Positions 36,774 through 51,300 of a DNA stretch of 64,000 nt are shown here, in pieces. Source of the stretch: Heliopora coerulea (taxonomy: Eukaryota > Cnidaria > Anthozoa > Scleralcyonacea > Helioporidae); the NCBI GenBank assembly GCA_030142905.1, contig JASJOG010000280.1:180001-244000 (forward strand), read 5' to 3'. Position 1 is the stretch's first letter; every line of letters starts with the position of its first letter. The notes under the pieces are model-generated. The model saw only the letters and a list, made by a program, of their open reading frames with translations, was not told the origin of the DNA and did no database searches. Made by a program: the position numbers and the translations under genes.

Positions 36774-39700
36774 CATATAAATATACATATATATATATAA
36801 ATATATATATACATACATATTTTCCCCCGTCTGATGTTAATGTTCAGGAAACTTGATATTATATACAAGGATGACGTCATTTGTCGAAATAACGACGATG
36901 ACGATATTTGTCGAAATAACGAATAGCATGAAGAAATAACCGATGAGGAGAATGCTATCACCATCCAAGCAAATAAATCCCTGCTCTTCAGCGAAAACAT
37001 ACCGTGGTGCAAGAAAACATCTAACTCAAACTAGCTTTTTGACTTAACCATGGGCAGCTTCGACGGCGCCGAGACGTGAACTTGTAGGCTTCTACTTACT
37101 ATCGAAATTAACTCCGGAACTGCCGCATTCAACAAAACGCCAAGAGAAATAGAAAACTATAAGAAGCATATTTGCAAAACCTTCAGTGACCATAATCTGA
37201 AACTAACCATCGAAGCAAACAAGAAACCAGTAGACTATCTAGACATCACGCTAGATTTAAGATCTGGAAGCTACAAGACATTCACGAAACTGGGGAACGT
37301 CCCAAAATATGTCAACTGCCACTGCAACCACCCACCATCAATACTCCGCAGCACCAGAAGCTATCAACGGAAGACTCTCCAACATTTCCTCCGACAAGCA
37401 AGCATTTGACTCAGCTATTCCACCGTACCAGAACGCCCTGAAAAGAAGCAGCTACGACTACAAACTTAATTTCAAACCACAGCCGCCAATACCAAAGCGG
37501 TCGAGAAACAGACATATCATATGGTTCAACCCACCTTACAGCGCTAACGCTTCGACCAACATAGGACATAAATTCGTGCGGATCATTGAAGAATGCTTCC
37601 CAAGAAACCACCCTCTGCACAAAATATTTAATAGGAGCACCCTGAAATTGAGCAACAGCTGCTTGCCGAACACGACAAGCATCATCGCATTGCACAATAA
37701 GCATTACTCGCCAAAAAAAATCAAAGCAACCTAGCTACTACCAGAGAGCGTAATTCCCGCCAGAAAGAATCCCGTCCGCACGCTGGAAAATGCCAAACTG
37801 AAGGAGTCGTGTATCAAGCAACACTCAAGAGAGAAAACAACGCTGAAGAAAGAACCTACATTGGCATCAATGAAGTCAAATTTAAGTCAAGATACCACAA
37901 CCATAACAACTCTTAGAAATCCGAAGCATAAAAACAGCACCCCACTAAGTAAATACATTTGGAATTTAAAGGACTCTAAGATAAATTACTCGATCGAATG
38001 GAATATAATTAAGCAATGTAGAGCATATTCATCTAAAACTAAACGATGTAACTTATGCTTGCACGAAAAGTTCATCATAATACGCCATCTTAATCTAGGT
38101 TTATTGAGCTCCAGAATTAACTATTCATAATCCTATTCGACACATGACGTCATCCGTGCATATAATATCAAGTTTCCTGAACATTAACACCAGACGTGAA
38201 AATCACCTGATGAGTGTGGTAAGCTCCGCTTACCATACGAAACAAATTTGTAGTGATTAAAACTTATATGAAGTGACCAAACTTGTATTAAGCTGTTATT
38301 TAAATGTAATCATGAATGGCTCTTTTCCTCATAAAATGCAAGGATTAATATTTTTTACAAGTATATGACCACCACTTTAATTTACGATCACTTTCATAAC
38401 ACATGTATCTTTTGTCCATACTATGAGTACTTGTTATTGATTTAGCTAAGAAAGATCATAAGTTGTTCTCCTTATGTCATAAATCTGAAAATAAATATTA
38501 CTATGGTTCTCATATCCTTATTTCAAACCAAAATAATATTATTTTGCTGCAAAGTCTCTTTAAAAAGTGAATTCATGTTACATAGTGGACTCATTACAAG
38601 GACAAGTACCCTGCAATAAGAAAAGACGGCCAAACAGAAAATGCCTGCAGAATCAAATTAAACAATATTTTAGTAGTGACAATGTGATCAGAGATGTAGT
38701 CGTGTATTCTGATGTTGATTTTCATTAATTTTAATGTCGATTTTGATGGGAAAATGTTGATGTAAATGTATTGTCTGGAATACATCAGGTTGTCGCCACA
38801 GTCAAGCGACTACGGTGACCACGAATGATTGCGTCAAAGCCACTAACTTAGGGATCAAGCAAATAAAGTTGCATTGGCGGAGAGACCAGGCGTCTGCCTA
38901 GGGTGTTTCACGTTTAACTCATAATGTAGACTTACGTGTGACGTTACGCGTAGGATAAATAACAAGTGTACATTGATTTTAATAAGCAGAAGTATGAGTA
39001 GACCCAAGCGTATTTGGGATAGGTAGTGCAGTGTGTGAACATGTTGGGAAAAACGTAGGTTCAGATATTTGTCCAGGTGTATTTGCTCATGTGGCAGTGT
39101 ATGTAGTAAATGTGTATATATTCGTAAGCAGTGACATCTCCCGTCAATTTGATCGATGCATAATCTATTAAGAAAATCATTAAACTCCAATCATTTAACC
39201 TAGTTCTATAGTAAGCGTTTGAAAGTAATTCCGCAAACGTTTATCTTAGACTTGAAAATGACAGGAGAGAATAAGGCACACAAGATCAAGTAGCACAAGA
39301 ATTTGAGCGGATTAGGATATCATTGAGTTCACTCGATCATCAAGAAAAGTATTGGTTACTTAGTAATCCATTAACTCTTTGTCATGAGCAATTATTACAT
39401 TGCATGTAATTTAACCTTTCAAAGAAATCATGGATACTTGCGACAGAATCTGCACTTGCACGTATCTCACAAAAATGGTTTAATGGTCGTGCAATGGCCG
39501 GATGGGAACCCTTGCCCTCCTTTTCGACTTTCGTAAAGCCTTCGATTTGGTAGACCGTGGAATCATACTGAGAAAACTCGCCAAACGTAATGTTAACAAA
39601 AGTTTTTGGTTGTGTGTTCGAAGTTTTTTAGACGACAGGACTCAACAGGTCAGGCTGGGAGGTACATTGTCATTACGCATGTCATGCCCTTCAGGGGTCC

Positions 39701-42700
39701 CTCGGAGCTCCATCTTATCACCAGCTCTATTCAATATGCATATCAATGATTTCAAAGATTCTATACCAGCGTCGCTAGCCGTCCACATGTGCAAATATGC
39801 GGACGACTGCACACTGGATGAAGCTGTTCAACTGAGATTCATGAGCCACATGCAAGAGGTGCTTGACGCCATGAATAACTGGGCCTACAGGAATAATATG
39901 TTTCTGAATTACAAGAAGACGAACGACATGAGGATCTGTTTTCGAGACTTCATACCCTGAACCGCCTCCTCTTAGAATTAGTAGACATACAATTGAATGA
40001 GTCAGTTCGTTTAAGCTGCTGGGTGTTGGGCACCAGAACAACTTGAAGTGGAATACACATGTCGAGGCACTTTACAGAAAAGGCTAACAAACGGCTGTTT
40101 AGTTCTAGGGAATGCCGTAGGGTTAACCTTCCTACCGAAGTCGGTATCACATGGTACAAAACGAAAATTAGACCATTATTAAAGTATGGCGCCACAATGT
40201 GGGGTGGCATCCCACAGTATTTGCTTGATCAATCGGAAAATGTTCAAGCCAGGGGTATGCCAATACTTGGCTTACATAAAGACTAACTCTCACCTCTTAA
40301 GGAAAGGACGTACACCTTAACTATTTAGGAATATGAACGTATCACAAACGATGCCGTAAATCCTTAAAAAAAATTCATACCCTTGCCCATTGAGCAGCTA
40401 TATGGTCGAAGGGGCCGATCCCCGATTGCCTCGCGCATTGACAGACATAAACAGCCTTTTGTACCAAGAGAAGTATCGTGGATGTTTCCATCATAGTTCT
40501 TATCATTGTACATACTAATTATCTTTGTTTTTAATATCTTTACACTGGCTCGTTGAATTTTTAAATCCTGTGCTTTATACCCTTGTACGTATAATTATCT
40601 TTGTTTTTCTCAGTGTTTGCAAATCCATTGTACTTTTCGATCTTAAGATTGATTTTAATGTATGAATATGAATATGAATAAACCTTCATTTCCCTACATT
40701 GCAAATAAGCTAAAGGAAACCTTAATCCACTTCATTTCCCCTGACATTGTAGCAGGCTCTCCGTCATTTTGTAAGTCTTTCCATAGACATCTGTTACATA
40801 TAGCCATAAATACACAATCTTATCCGTTAATAATTTTTGTTTTTCGTTACTTTTGTTGTCGCTATTAGGTAAGATGATGTTTAACTAAAAGGTTATATTT
40901 GCTCTTTAACTATTTGACTACAACAGGCACCACCCTGTTTAATAGAATCATCTTGCCTTAGCCAAACAAAGCTATGTTGGACTCTTCTATGATCGAATGG
41001 ATTACTAAAATTCCACCACTAACGATAAACTATATTTCTACTAAAAGTACTAAAATTACACTAATAAAAGAACTAAATTTGTTTTTAAATTACTAATAAT
41101 TACGTGTTTGCTGTACTAAAAAAGTATTCCTTCTAAACTTTATCCTCCTTTCTATCTTTTTCCCTCCACTTACTGCTCCTCCCCATCTTCATCCAAGGCC
41201 TCAGCCTGAACCATGTCTTCATCATCCTGATACTTAACCAAAGACTGAGCAAGCCTTATTTTCATCTTCTTTCTGCCTCTCATCTTCTTTCTCACTCTGA
41301 CTGTTATCATAATCGTAATATTCAGTCTACTAGCAATACTTATGCACAGTCTGGTTCCCCTCCGTGGATATAACTAGCTATATATACAAATAAATATGCG
41401 TATACGTTATGGAAAACCCATATTTAGTGAACAGAGTAAATTTTGAATCATCATTACAAATCTGTTTTAAAAATTTCATTTCCAGATCTTTCGAATGTTG
41501 AAGCAGCAATGGAGCGACCATCCTTGATTGAAAGAATTATGCAGCTACCTGTAACACTTTCGTCTCCTGAATCATCTCAACTCTCGGCTGGTAAGTTGTT
41601 TAATGTGGCAGCGTTGCCAAAGCCAGGAAGATTTGAAAGTTGATTTCGAAATACCTTTAAAGTTAGAAAGAATGGGGTCTTTGGGTTGCCGATGTGTCAT
41701 TTCGCTGGAGTTTTTAGGTTTTTAAATGGAGAGTCGTAACCAGGAATTTCGAAAGACAGGGGTCTGGTCATTTCGGGTGCAATAGACCGACATGGCTTTA
41801 AGGAACGTGGGCACGAAACTATCGCTAACTGGGCAGATTCAACACTTCCTATAAAAAGGGCAGGGGTCACGCCCGCTTCGCAACACCTCTTTAGTTGCGC
41901 CCAAGAAACATTGATATGTCCCTCCCTTGTTTATTAGCTGTTTAACGTATTCTGAGAAATTCATCACTTAGTTCGAAATACTGAAAACTGAGCGATGCAT
42001 AGTAGGTTTGAGTGAAGAACTAAAAGTTTTAAGCTAACTAGTGTTCCCGCTACCCAGTATCCTGATAACAAATAACTTTTCACTGTCTTTAAACACTTTC
42101 CTGTGTCAAAGTGACGACGTTTCAAACCGTCCAGCTAACTTGTATTCAATTGGTCGCGGACTTTCTAATCTTTCGTAGATCAAAGAAGTTTACCACTCCC
42201 CTCTCGGACTAATCTAATTGATTGCTGAGCAATTGTTCGTGTTGCGACATCAATATCCTAGGAATAGTTATGAGCGATAAAAAAGTCGAACTCACGAATA
42301 CATGGATTGGTAGTTACAGCAAGCCATGCTTTTTGCCCTGTACTGAAGTTTTTCGCAAGAAAATTAAGCCTTGCTTGAGCCATGATATTTAAACTTTGTC
42401 TCGTGAAAGTTTGTAAACAACTTTCTGTGGAGATGATTTTAAGCACTGCTTTCCTTCTTTACAACATTATTTCAGTGCAATGATTGTTATATTGTAAAGC
42501 ACCAATCACAAACACGCATGGAATATTCTCTATTTCTGCCTTCGCCACCAAACAGCATCCGATTAACTATCATTATTCTGGTCTGAAGTTCTTGTTACCT
42601 TCACTACAACTTTGGCAAGATTCACAGCTTTCTTTCACATTTTGAATTATTAGTGTCGGACTCTGCTTTAGGAGTATCGTGTCTTCGTCCTCTTCGGAAC

Positions 42701-45250
42701 CTCATTAAGGGTTGTTGACGAGTGACTCATTCGTGTACTTCTGTGGTTTTCCACTTCTAAAACATGACTAGTTGAAGGCTTCCCTGGTTTGCTGGAGCCA
42801 ATAACCGCCACGACAGTGGTCAAATTCGCAATGATTTTTTATGTGTCCAATGACTTCGAGGATTGACACTAATCTTTCAATAGAATTGTATTTAGACTAC
42901 TGTGTATTATCCTTGTTTTAGCGTTATGTACTTTACACGAAATATTTGTTCAGATAAGACTCTAACAGCCAATCAGGGGCTTTATTTTACATATGCTCGG
43001 GAGGAACGGCTCCGAGACGTAGTTTGCCATGTTGTAAGAGGATATAGTTTACAGAAGGTTTGAACAAACAATAAATAAAGATACTGATATTTTTTGTTGA
43101 TCGTAAGAGTCTTTCTGAGATAAACACGGAACAGGATACATGGTGTCAAGAGTCATACTCCACGTGTGAGCTGGATTTCCTGTTTAAAGGACAAAAATGT
43201 CTAAGACCGACGGAGAGACACAAGCACAATCTACAATTCAATTTCCAGCGTTTACAACGAACTTTTCGCTACCTGGGCAGCTAGAAATAAAAGGAAACTT
43301 TGCAGAAAATTGGGAGAAGTGGAAACAACTATGGAACGCTTATGAAACTGTCATTAAGTTAAATAACAAACTAAGCCACCAAAGTACCGTGTAAGGTGTA
43401 AAGCAACGTACTACGCTTGTAAAGTACAAGACCTAAAGGGTGTCAACCAACGACAGTAGTGGGACGAAATCAACAAGCTAAGTGGAGCCAAAAAGAAAAA
43501 TTTGAGTTTAGCATGTTCTATCAACGTCCCCCAATACAACGACATGTCTCATCTAGAAATCGCCAATGCCATAAATCAGGCTCTCTTGGAACCTCTGCAA
43601 GATTTTCAACCTCTTGATTGTGAATCCACGGTTCCTGTTTTACCGTTAGAAGAAAACCCAGAATTTCTTAAAGTGCCAGTCTATCGAGTTTATAACATTT
43701 TGGTACATCTCAATAAACATAAAGCTGCTAGTCCGGATGGTGTTTCAAATTGGATGTTAAAACAGTACGCTGAATTCTTTGCACAGCTAATAGCCGACAT
43801 CATAAACATGTCATATAAAGAGCAAAAGCTACCAGCAACTTGGAAACTGGCAGATATTACCCCCCTTCCTAAAGTGAAGCAAGTTACTGACCCAAAGAAA
43901 GAGCTTCGACCTATCTCCTTGACTTCTGCAGTTTCAAAAATTGCAGAAGAATTTGTGGTCTCTGATTACATCAGGCCAGCGATTGAGAAGGTCGACAGAA
44001 ATCAATTTGGTACCATTTCTGGTTCGTCCACCGTGTTGGCTCTCATTAGTATGGTGCATAAGTGGCTCGAAGCGACAGACGGTAACGGAACTACAGTACG
44101 AGTCATTCTATTCGATTACCGTAAAGCTTTCGACCTTATAGATAACAGTATCTTGGTCACTAAATTAAAAGGAATTGATCTACCCAACAGTATCATTAAT
44201 TGGATAATCGACTTCTTCCTAGATAGATCACAACAAGTCAAGCTTAGTAAGGAATGTTATTCCGATTGGGTAAGTTTCCATCAGGTGTTCCTCAGGGGAC
44301 TAAACTTGGACCCTGGTTGTTCCTTCTTATGATCAACGACTTATCAGTTTCTGACATCTTCAACATGTGGGAATATGTTGACGACACAACGGTATCTGAA
44401 TCAATACCAAAGGGTCAACAAAGTCAAATACAACATGCTGTTGATCAAGTCAACCAATGGTCAAAGGAAAACTTATTGCAACTTAATTGTGAAAAGACAA
44501 AGAAAATGATTATCAGTTTTAGTCGCCCTCACTTTCCACAGTTTCCACCTATTTTAATAGACGGAAAAACTATCGCGAGAACAACGAGCGCAAAGTTACT
44601 CGGGCTGATTATAAACGATAAACTAACCTAGAATGATCATGTAGAAAAATTAGTGAAGAAGAGCTCTCGAAAGCTGCACTTTCTAGTGTAGCTCAAACGT
44701 GCGCAAGTACCATCCAATGATCTGGTTGCGAATTATTGTGCATGCATTAGATCATCCTTGGACTATGCGTGTCCAGTTTTTCACAACTCTCTACCAACCT
44801 ATTTACGTGACGACCTGGAAAGGGTTCAAAAGAGAGCCTTACCGTGTATTTTTCCTGGAATACCTAACGCTGATGCACTGACACATGCAAGAATACCTTC
44901 TATTAAAGATCACCACAGTGTTATAACTCAAAAATTGTTTCAAACTATATCTGAAGACCCAGAACACAAGATCTTCCATTTGATCCCAAGCGCTAATAAA
45001 AATCCCAAATACAATCTTAGGAAAAATAGGAGGTACTCACTTCCATTAGTAAGAACAAAAAGGTTCTCGAACTCATTTATTATGAGTAACGCTACCAACA
45101 CATTGTATGAATGACTAATTTGACCTTTAGTTTAAAGCTTTAGATTTTTGACTTTTAACTTTCAAACGTTTTATTAGTAAATAGTTAATATTATTGATTT
45201 TTGTAAAAGTTGCGCAATTCAGTGAAAACTGCAAGGTAACTTATTAAATA

Positions 45251-45310
<60 letters not shown>

Positions 45311-48300
45311 CTAACTAATCAGGGCTTGCCAATGATTTTTGTTAGCTCATAAAACCTGTTCCTATACAAGACCTTCTAAAAAACCCACAAGAATAACAAG
45401 GGCTTAATACATGCACCATAATTTTTCATCTTCGTTACCCAACTAAACAATCAATTCAAGGTACTTTCGTCATTAATTCAGAGGGAAAAAATTACACAGA
45501 AAACATAATAAGGACCCATAGTTCTAATGAACAATTTAGTAGGATGAAGTAAATCATAGTTCGATTTAATATCCTTGCACGGTTGCCCGATTTAGTTGTA
45601 ATCTTTAATTTTTTCCTTATAACATAATTCGTAACCTAGGATTTATTCGTCAAAAGTTAATAAAACGAGCTTAATTGACAAGCCAAACCACCGGCAACTG
45701 GATATAAACCTATTTAATTTGACCAACCGGCTACAGAACGGGAATCATCGGCTTGCGAAATAAGGTAGTCGGTAGAGTAGAGTGCATTAATTACACATGG
45801 AAATGAGTTAAGAGTTAACTAACACGTGCGACCACCAACTACTTGGATACTAGATGTAAACCTCATTAGTTTGACCCACAACCAATCAGTTATCAAACGA
45901 GAACAAGCATCTAACGAAATACGGCAGCCTGAAAGCCAAAGAACATTAACTTTTTATGGAAATTAATTAAGAATTAATTTATATGTAAGGCCGTTGGATA
46001 GCCGGCTACTAGATGGAAGCTTTATTAATTTGAGTGGCTACCAGTGTGAAAGAACTACTCGCTACTATTCTATGGCAGCCGGTTGGGAAGATTAGATTGA
46101 TCCGATGCAAATGAGTTAAAACTTTATTGATACTCAGGACCAACGATCCCTTGTTTTGAATCTTATAAAATCCTTTGACAATTCAGGAATAGGATTTGCT
46201 AACGATCTACGGTAGCTGGTAATTTAGACGTATAATTTAATCAAATTTTAGTAGGTTATAATAAGATGGACATTGCACTTATTTTACCCATTCTAAAGAA
46301 TATATGTGAGGTGGAAATAGTGTTTCGGAAAAAAGTGAACTTCTCGTTATATCTGCAACCATCGAAGCAAGTGTTAACGTTTGGATTTAAAACAATGGTT
46401 AAGTAGAAATTGATCCAGATTCGCAGATTCACTTTGTTGTTCATACACAAGGAATGGGTAAGACGTTTAGTACAATAAAATTGCAACCGAGAGTTACAGC
46501 TGAAAAAATAGGAATGGTACCACCGTATGTTGACTAAGTGATGCTTTCTTCCTAACATGAACAACCCGAATCCATCCTATTCTTTTCTACAACCATGATT
46601 GTTTAGTATGACATACATCACATTCGTCGACCCTAACCAGACTGGTATGAAGAAAGTTTCCGCCAAGCATTTAAATGTTTAAATCTCAACAACAAGTCGA
46701 GGTTGTTTTGAGGCAACAACGGAATATGTGATTTATTCACTGGGGGTATAGTCAAGATGAATGAATGACATATGCCCGAGGGGCCTCAAAATTACTTTCT
46801 TATACTCCACTAGGATGAAGTTGATTTGATAGACAATTGCAAAGTGATACTTTTGTTTCGAGGACCTTTCGAAATGCGTGTCCCAAGCGCTGATATATTA
46901 CAATAGATGTAAGAACATCCGTAGTAGAATTTTGATGAGGCATATTTAAATTGCAAAGTGATTAGTTTGGTTGGATTATTATGCTAGAACTGAGTAAACA
47001 TGAGTGGTGAGTCCAACGACATGATTAGTGTCGAATCGAATGAGACTGAACAGGTCCTAAGTATATAAGTTCTATTCTTACCTACCAAAGGGTATGTTGA
47101 AATGATATATAGTCTGTTTCAGACGTTTTACAAAGGAGCAAGGACTGCTTTATGAATGGCCAGCAACAGTGGAATTTAAGATAGACGATAGCGTTTCCCA
47201 AGCTAAGTCATGTGCTTTCAATTTAAGTAACTGCTCAGATGTGTTACACGGGTTTATAAGACTTGTTAAAGTGTGTACTGGTGAACTATACTTGATGTTC
47301 CCTATTTTTTAAATTTAGAAGAAGATAAGGAGTGGCTTGGGGAATATTACAGTGGAACATCTGGGGGAAATATCAAACAGGAATACGGAGGGAATATTAG
47401 AGGGGAATATGAATTGATTATTATACCATTTTTTTCCTTTTTTCCTTCATGACCCTGCATTCCCCGTTTACTGATAGGAAGTGGCACCAGCTTTTTAGAC
47501 AGTTAATTGGCCGAGGACATTCAATATATTCGTCCCGAAAGAACAAAGGAAACCGAGCCATGTGAAATATCAACAAAATTATTGAGCTGAATTTTTACAA
47601 ACTTACTTCAAAATTACATGGGTTTATGAGTTATGTAAACTGTGAAAAACCATTCAGTCCGAAAAATGTTATGGAGTATTTTAGAATACCTAGTAACAAT
47701 AACTTTGGTACGGCGTTTTCTTAAGGGTTTTCTCTCCATTATATTTCCTTTCTGCCTTTCAAATCTTACAGGACTGTAACAAAAGGTTTTTATTTTAACC
47801 AAAATTACCAATTAGTATTGTAGGTAATCCAACATGGTGGCTTATTTGGAATGTTGAATATTTTTATTTATGGAAATGTGCTTATTGTTACAGTAACATC
47901 AAACGTCCTTGGAAACAATAGGAGTCATTTTGGGTCAATTTCATGATCTTTTGGAATTTTTGTTTCATGAAAACACTTTATTAAAACTGTTAATTCAATT
48001 GCAGTTTTTCATTTAGCTAGAATACCAAATTTAAACAAAACAAGTACACCCCGGTAAAAAGAAACCAATGTATTAATATGATAATTTCACTTTGTTAAAA
48101 GAAAAGTATGAAATAATTCTGAGAAAATAAATTTTTGAAGTCCTTAAATTTCAAAATTTTTACAACTGATTACGTCACAATGACGTCTTAATTTGCATCT
48201 ATGACAACAGAATTGTCATATGCAGTTGGATTTACACACCATCATTTTGTGAAAATCTCATTATCATACGGTCGACAGTTTTAGAGGTATTGGTAGCGGG

Positions 48301-51300
48301 GAACTTTCGCCCCCCTCTACCCCAACCCTAACATATCAGAAAAAGTCCAGTCTAGATAAAATTAATCTTTTGATACTCGCTCCCTAATAGCTGTCCACGT
48401 AATAAATGAGGGGCAAAGGAATTGAAATTTTCGACTTTCGTTTTTTTTATTGATATTGTCATTGTCAATTGTTATTTTTGTTACAGTTATTGCTATTGCT
48501 GTTGCTGTTGCTGTTGTTGTTGTCTCTCAAAAATTTCACATGGAATTTCACATATGAAAATAATATTTCGTATGTGAATTGTTTCAATTCCATAAGTGAA
48601 ATTAATTTTTGCATATCAAGGTTCCATTTTAAATGTGAAATCCACATTTCAAACACACGATTTCATAGGTGAAATTTTGAAACAATTCATTTCACTTATT
48701 AAATAGATATTTCATATGTGAAAATATTCCGATTTCGTTTTTGACAATGTTCAATTCCATACGTTTTTCATTATGAGATGACATGAAATTTGGTCACTGT
48801 TGCTGTCACTGTTGCTGCTTCTGTTGAAGTTGCTTTTGTTGTTGTTTTTATTGTTATTTTACTGTAAGTTAGGAGCGAACAAGATCCTACTCAATTGTAG
48901 TATGTGATGGTACACAGGGTTGGATCCAGACCGGTTCACTGGGTTTCCGGAAACCCATCAAATTTTCCTTAAAAATGAGCATGCACAATGTATTTGCTTT
49001 TATTGTGTTTATTATTGCTTCTCCCCGCTGGCACCACCGGGCGCCAAATTTGGCGAAATTTACAGCAAAATCGAACCGAATAAGCGTAGTGATTCGCGTA
49101 TGGCGTGAGCCATCGTGTGGGAACTCGGAAACCAGTGGCTTCTTGCGTGAAGCCCACGGAAACCCATCGAAATTTCATATTATTGGCTAGAACCTTAAAG
49201 GCAATTAAAGTGAACCTATCGAAACTGTATTTTATTGGTCAAGGACCTTGAATTAATTAAGGTGAACCCATCGCAAACCCATCATCGATTAGTGCTACAA
49301 TGTGGCTGCGCGTGGACAATCCGTGTGTGGCAAATAAGATTGTTCTCTTTTTGATATTGGGCTCGTTTACGTGGCCATTGGCCGGTAAAAAATTGCGCTC
49401 TCCGGCTGAAAAATTGCGCTTTATTCAGAGTGTTTGGAAACCTGACCAGCTCTTTCTCTTTCCACCAACTTCTGAGAGTGGTGGAAAACATCGACGGTTC
49501 AGGTATGAATGGCTAGTGCGTTTCCCATCGCTATCAAATAATTTCAAACTTTTTGGCCATCCTACCTGCAATTCTTCAACTCTATCAAGTTCATTTTGAA
49601 CTACATGTATTTAGCCTTCCTACCTGCCATTCTGCTGTTGTATCAAGATAATTTTGAACTAATCAGCCTTCCTTCCTGCCATTCTGCAGCGGTATCAAGA
49701 TAATTTTGAACTATTTAGCCTTCCTACCTACTATTCTGCTGTTGTACGAAGATAATTTGAACATTTAGCTTCCTTACCTACCATTCTGCTGTTGTACGAA
49801 GATAATTTGAACATTTAGCTTCCTTACCTACCATTCTGCTGTTGTATGAAGATAATTTTGAACATTTGGCTTTCTTACCTATCATTCTGCTGTTGTATGA
49901 AGATAATTTCGAACATTTAGCCTTCTTACCTATCATTCTGCTGTTGTATGAAGATAATTTCGAACATTTAGCCTTCTTACCTACCATTCTGCTGTTGTAT
50001 CAAGATAATTTTGAACTATTTAGCCTTACTTCCTGCCATTCTGCTGTTGTATGAAGATAATTTTGAACATTTAGCCTTACTTCCTGCCATTCTGCTGTTG
50101 TATGAAGATAATTTTGAACATTTAGCCTTACTTCCTGCCATTCTGCTGTTGTATGAAGATAATTTTGAACATTTAGCCTTCCTACCTGGCATTCTACTGT
50201 TGTATCAAGATAATTTTGAACTATTCCGCCTTGCTACCAGCCATTCTGCAGTTGTATCAAGCCATTGAGGTCAATTTAGAATTAGTTCAAGGTTTTGAAG
50301 TATTGGTATGCACCTCTTGCTAAGCTTGGGTACGAGATCCACCTGAACCTAGCTGTATGGTACAGCTATTTGTGATGAAACTTTTGGGGTGGTACTCCAT
50401 AAATCAGTTTTGCACCCTTTGTGCTACAAAAATGATTTGCTAAACACTATCCTTGGAAAATTGTGGCCTCCAAGTTTTGTACAGTATATCTGTTGGAAGA
50501 CTTAAGTGATGCTAAAGTGGTACAATTTGAGGAATAAAGGTACCTGCATGTTTTCATGAAACGTCTTCTGAAAATGCAGGAAATTGCATTTCCGAGCATC
50601 CAAAACTTGAAAATTTTCCGGGGGAGCATGTTCCTGGACCCCCCTACTATTATCGATCCTGTGGCGTTCGGAAACCCCTCACTAAATTTGCTAGATCCAT
50701 CCTTGGTACAGGCATGAACACAAAATATTAGGAATTCTTGACAAGATTCGTACATTTTACAAATATATTGGCGGGAATATTTTACATAAAAACAATTCTC
50801 CATATATTGTTGTAGGTGGCTCGAAACGCCTCTTTGTCAACAGTTCTTACAGTTTCTTAATGTTCATAAATTAAATGGGATCAGAATAAGCACTTGCGTT
50901 AAAGATAAACTCTTTTAGGTCCGATACGATTTCTATATTATACCCTGACTAATGGAAGAAAATTCTATTCGTCTAGGAGAAACGTTTCATTCCAGAAGGA
51001 ATTATACCCAAAGCATTGTTAATGTCTGTAATAAACATCTTTTGTCCCTCAGCTAATTCACTTAGAAGTGAAATAAATTTATACATGGTAAAAAAGCATT
51101 AATCTGCATGCATTTTCTATGAAGGTAAGAAATACACTCCTTCAAATTACATTATTGGATACAAAAAGATTACATTTGATTCGTATTTTTATGATTATCA
51201 TTGATTGTATTTTTCGCTTGTTTTTTTATTTATTTTTTTAGAAGATCCCGTTAACATCCAAGAAACAAAAAACGAGAAAGAGAAAGAAGAACAAGTGGAA

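Larger units (their letters stand above)
36825..38258 (+). mobile_element. Penelope-like element with inverted terminal repeats
   Basis: The segments 36825-36877 and 38141-38195 are inverted copies of each other (about 52 bp, few mismatches; CGTCTGATGTTAATGTTCAG on the left against its complement ending CCAGACG on the right). Between them, on the plus strand, lies the C-terminal half of a Penelope RT and its endonuclease region. A hammerhead ribozyme follows at 38201-38258. Penelope elements often carry terminal repeats in either orientation. The copy lacks the N-terminal RT part and has frameshifts. Confidence 0.82.

Noticed and set aside
49600..50262. CRISPR-like array
   Set aside because: The 51-bp units are directly adjacent with no unique spacers, and the window is eukaryotic; it is a minisatellite.
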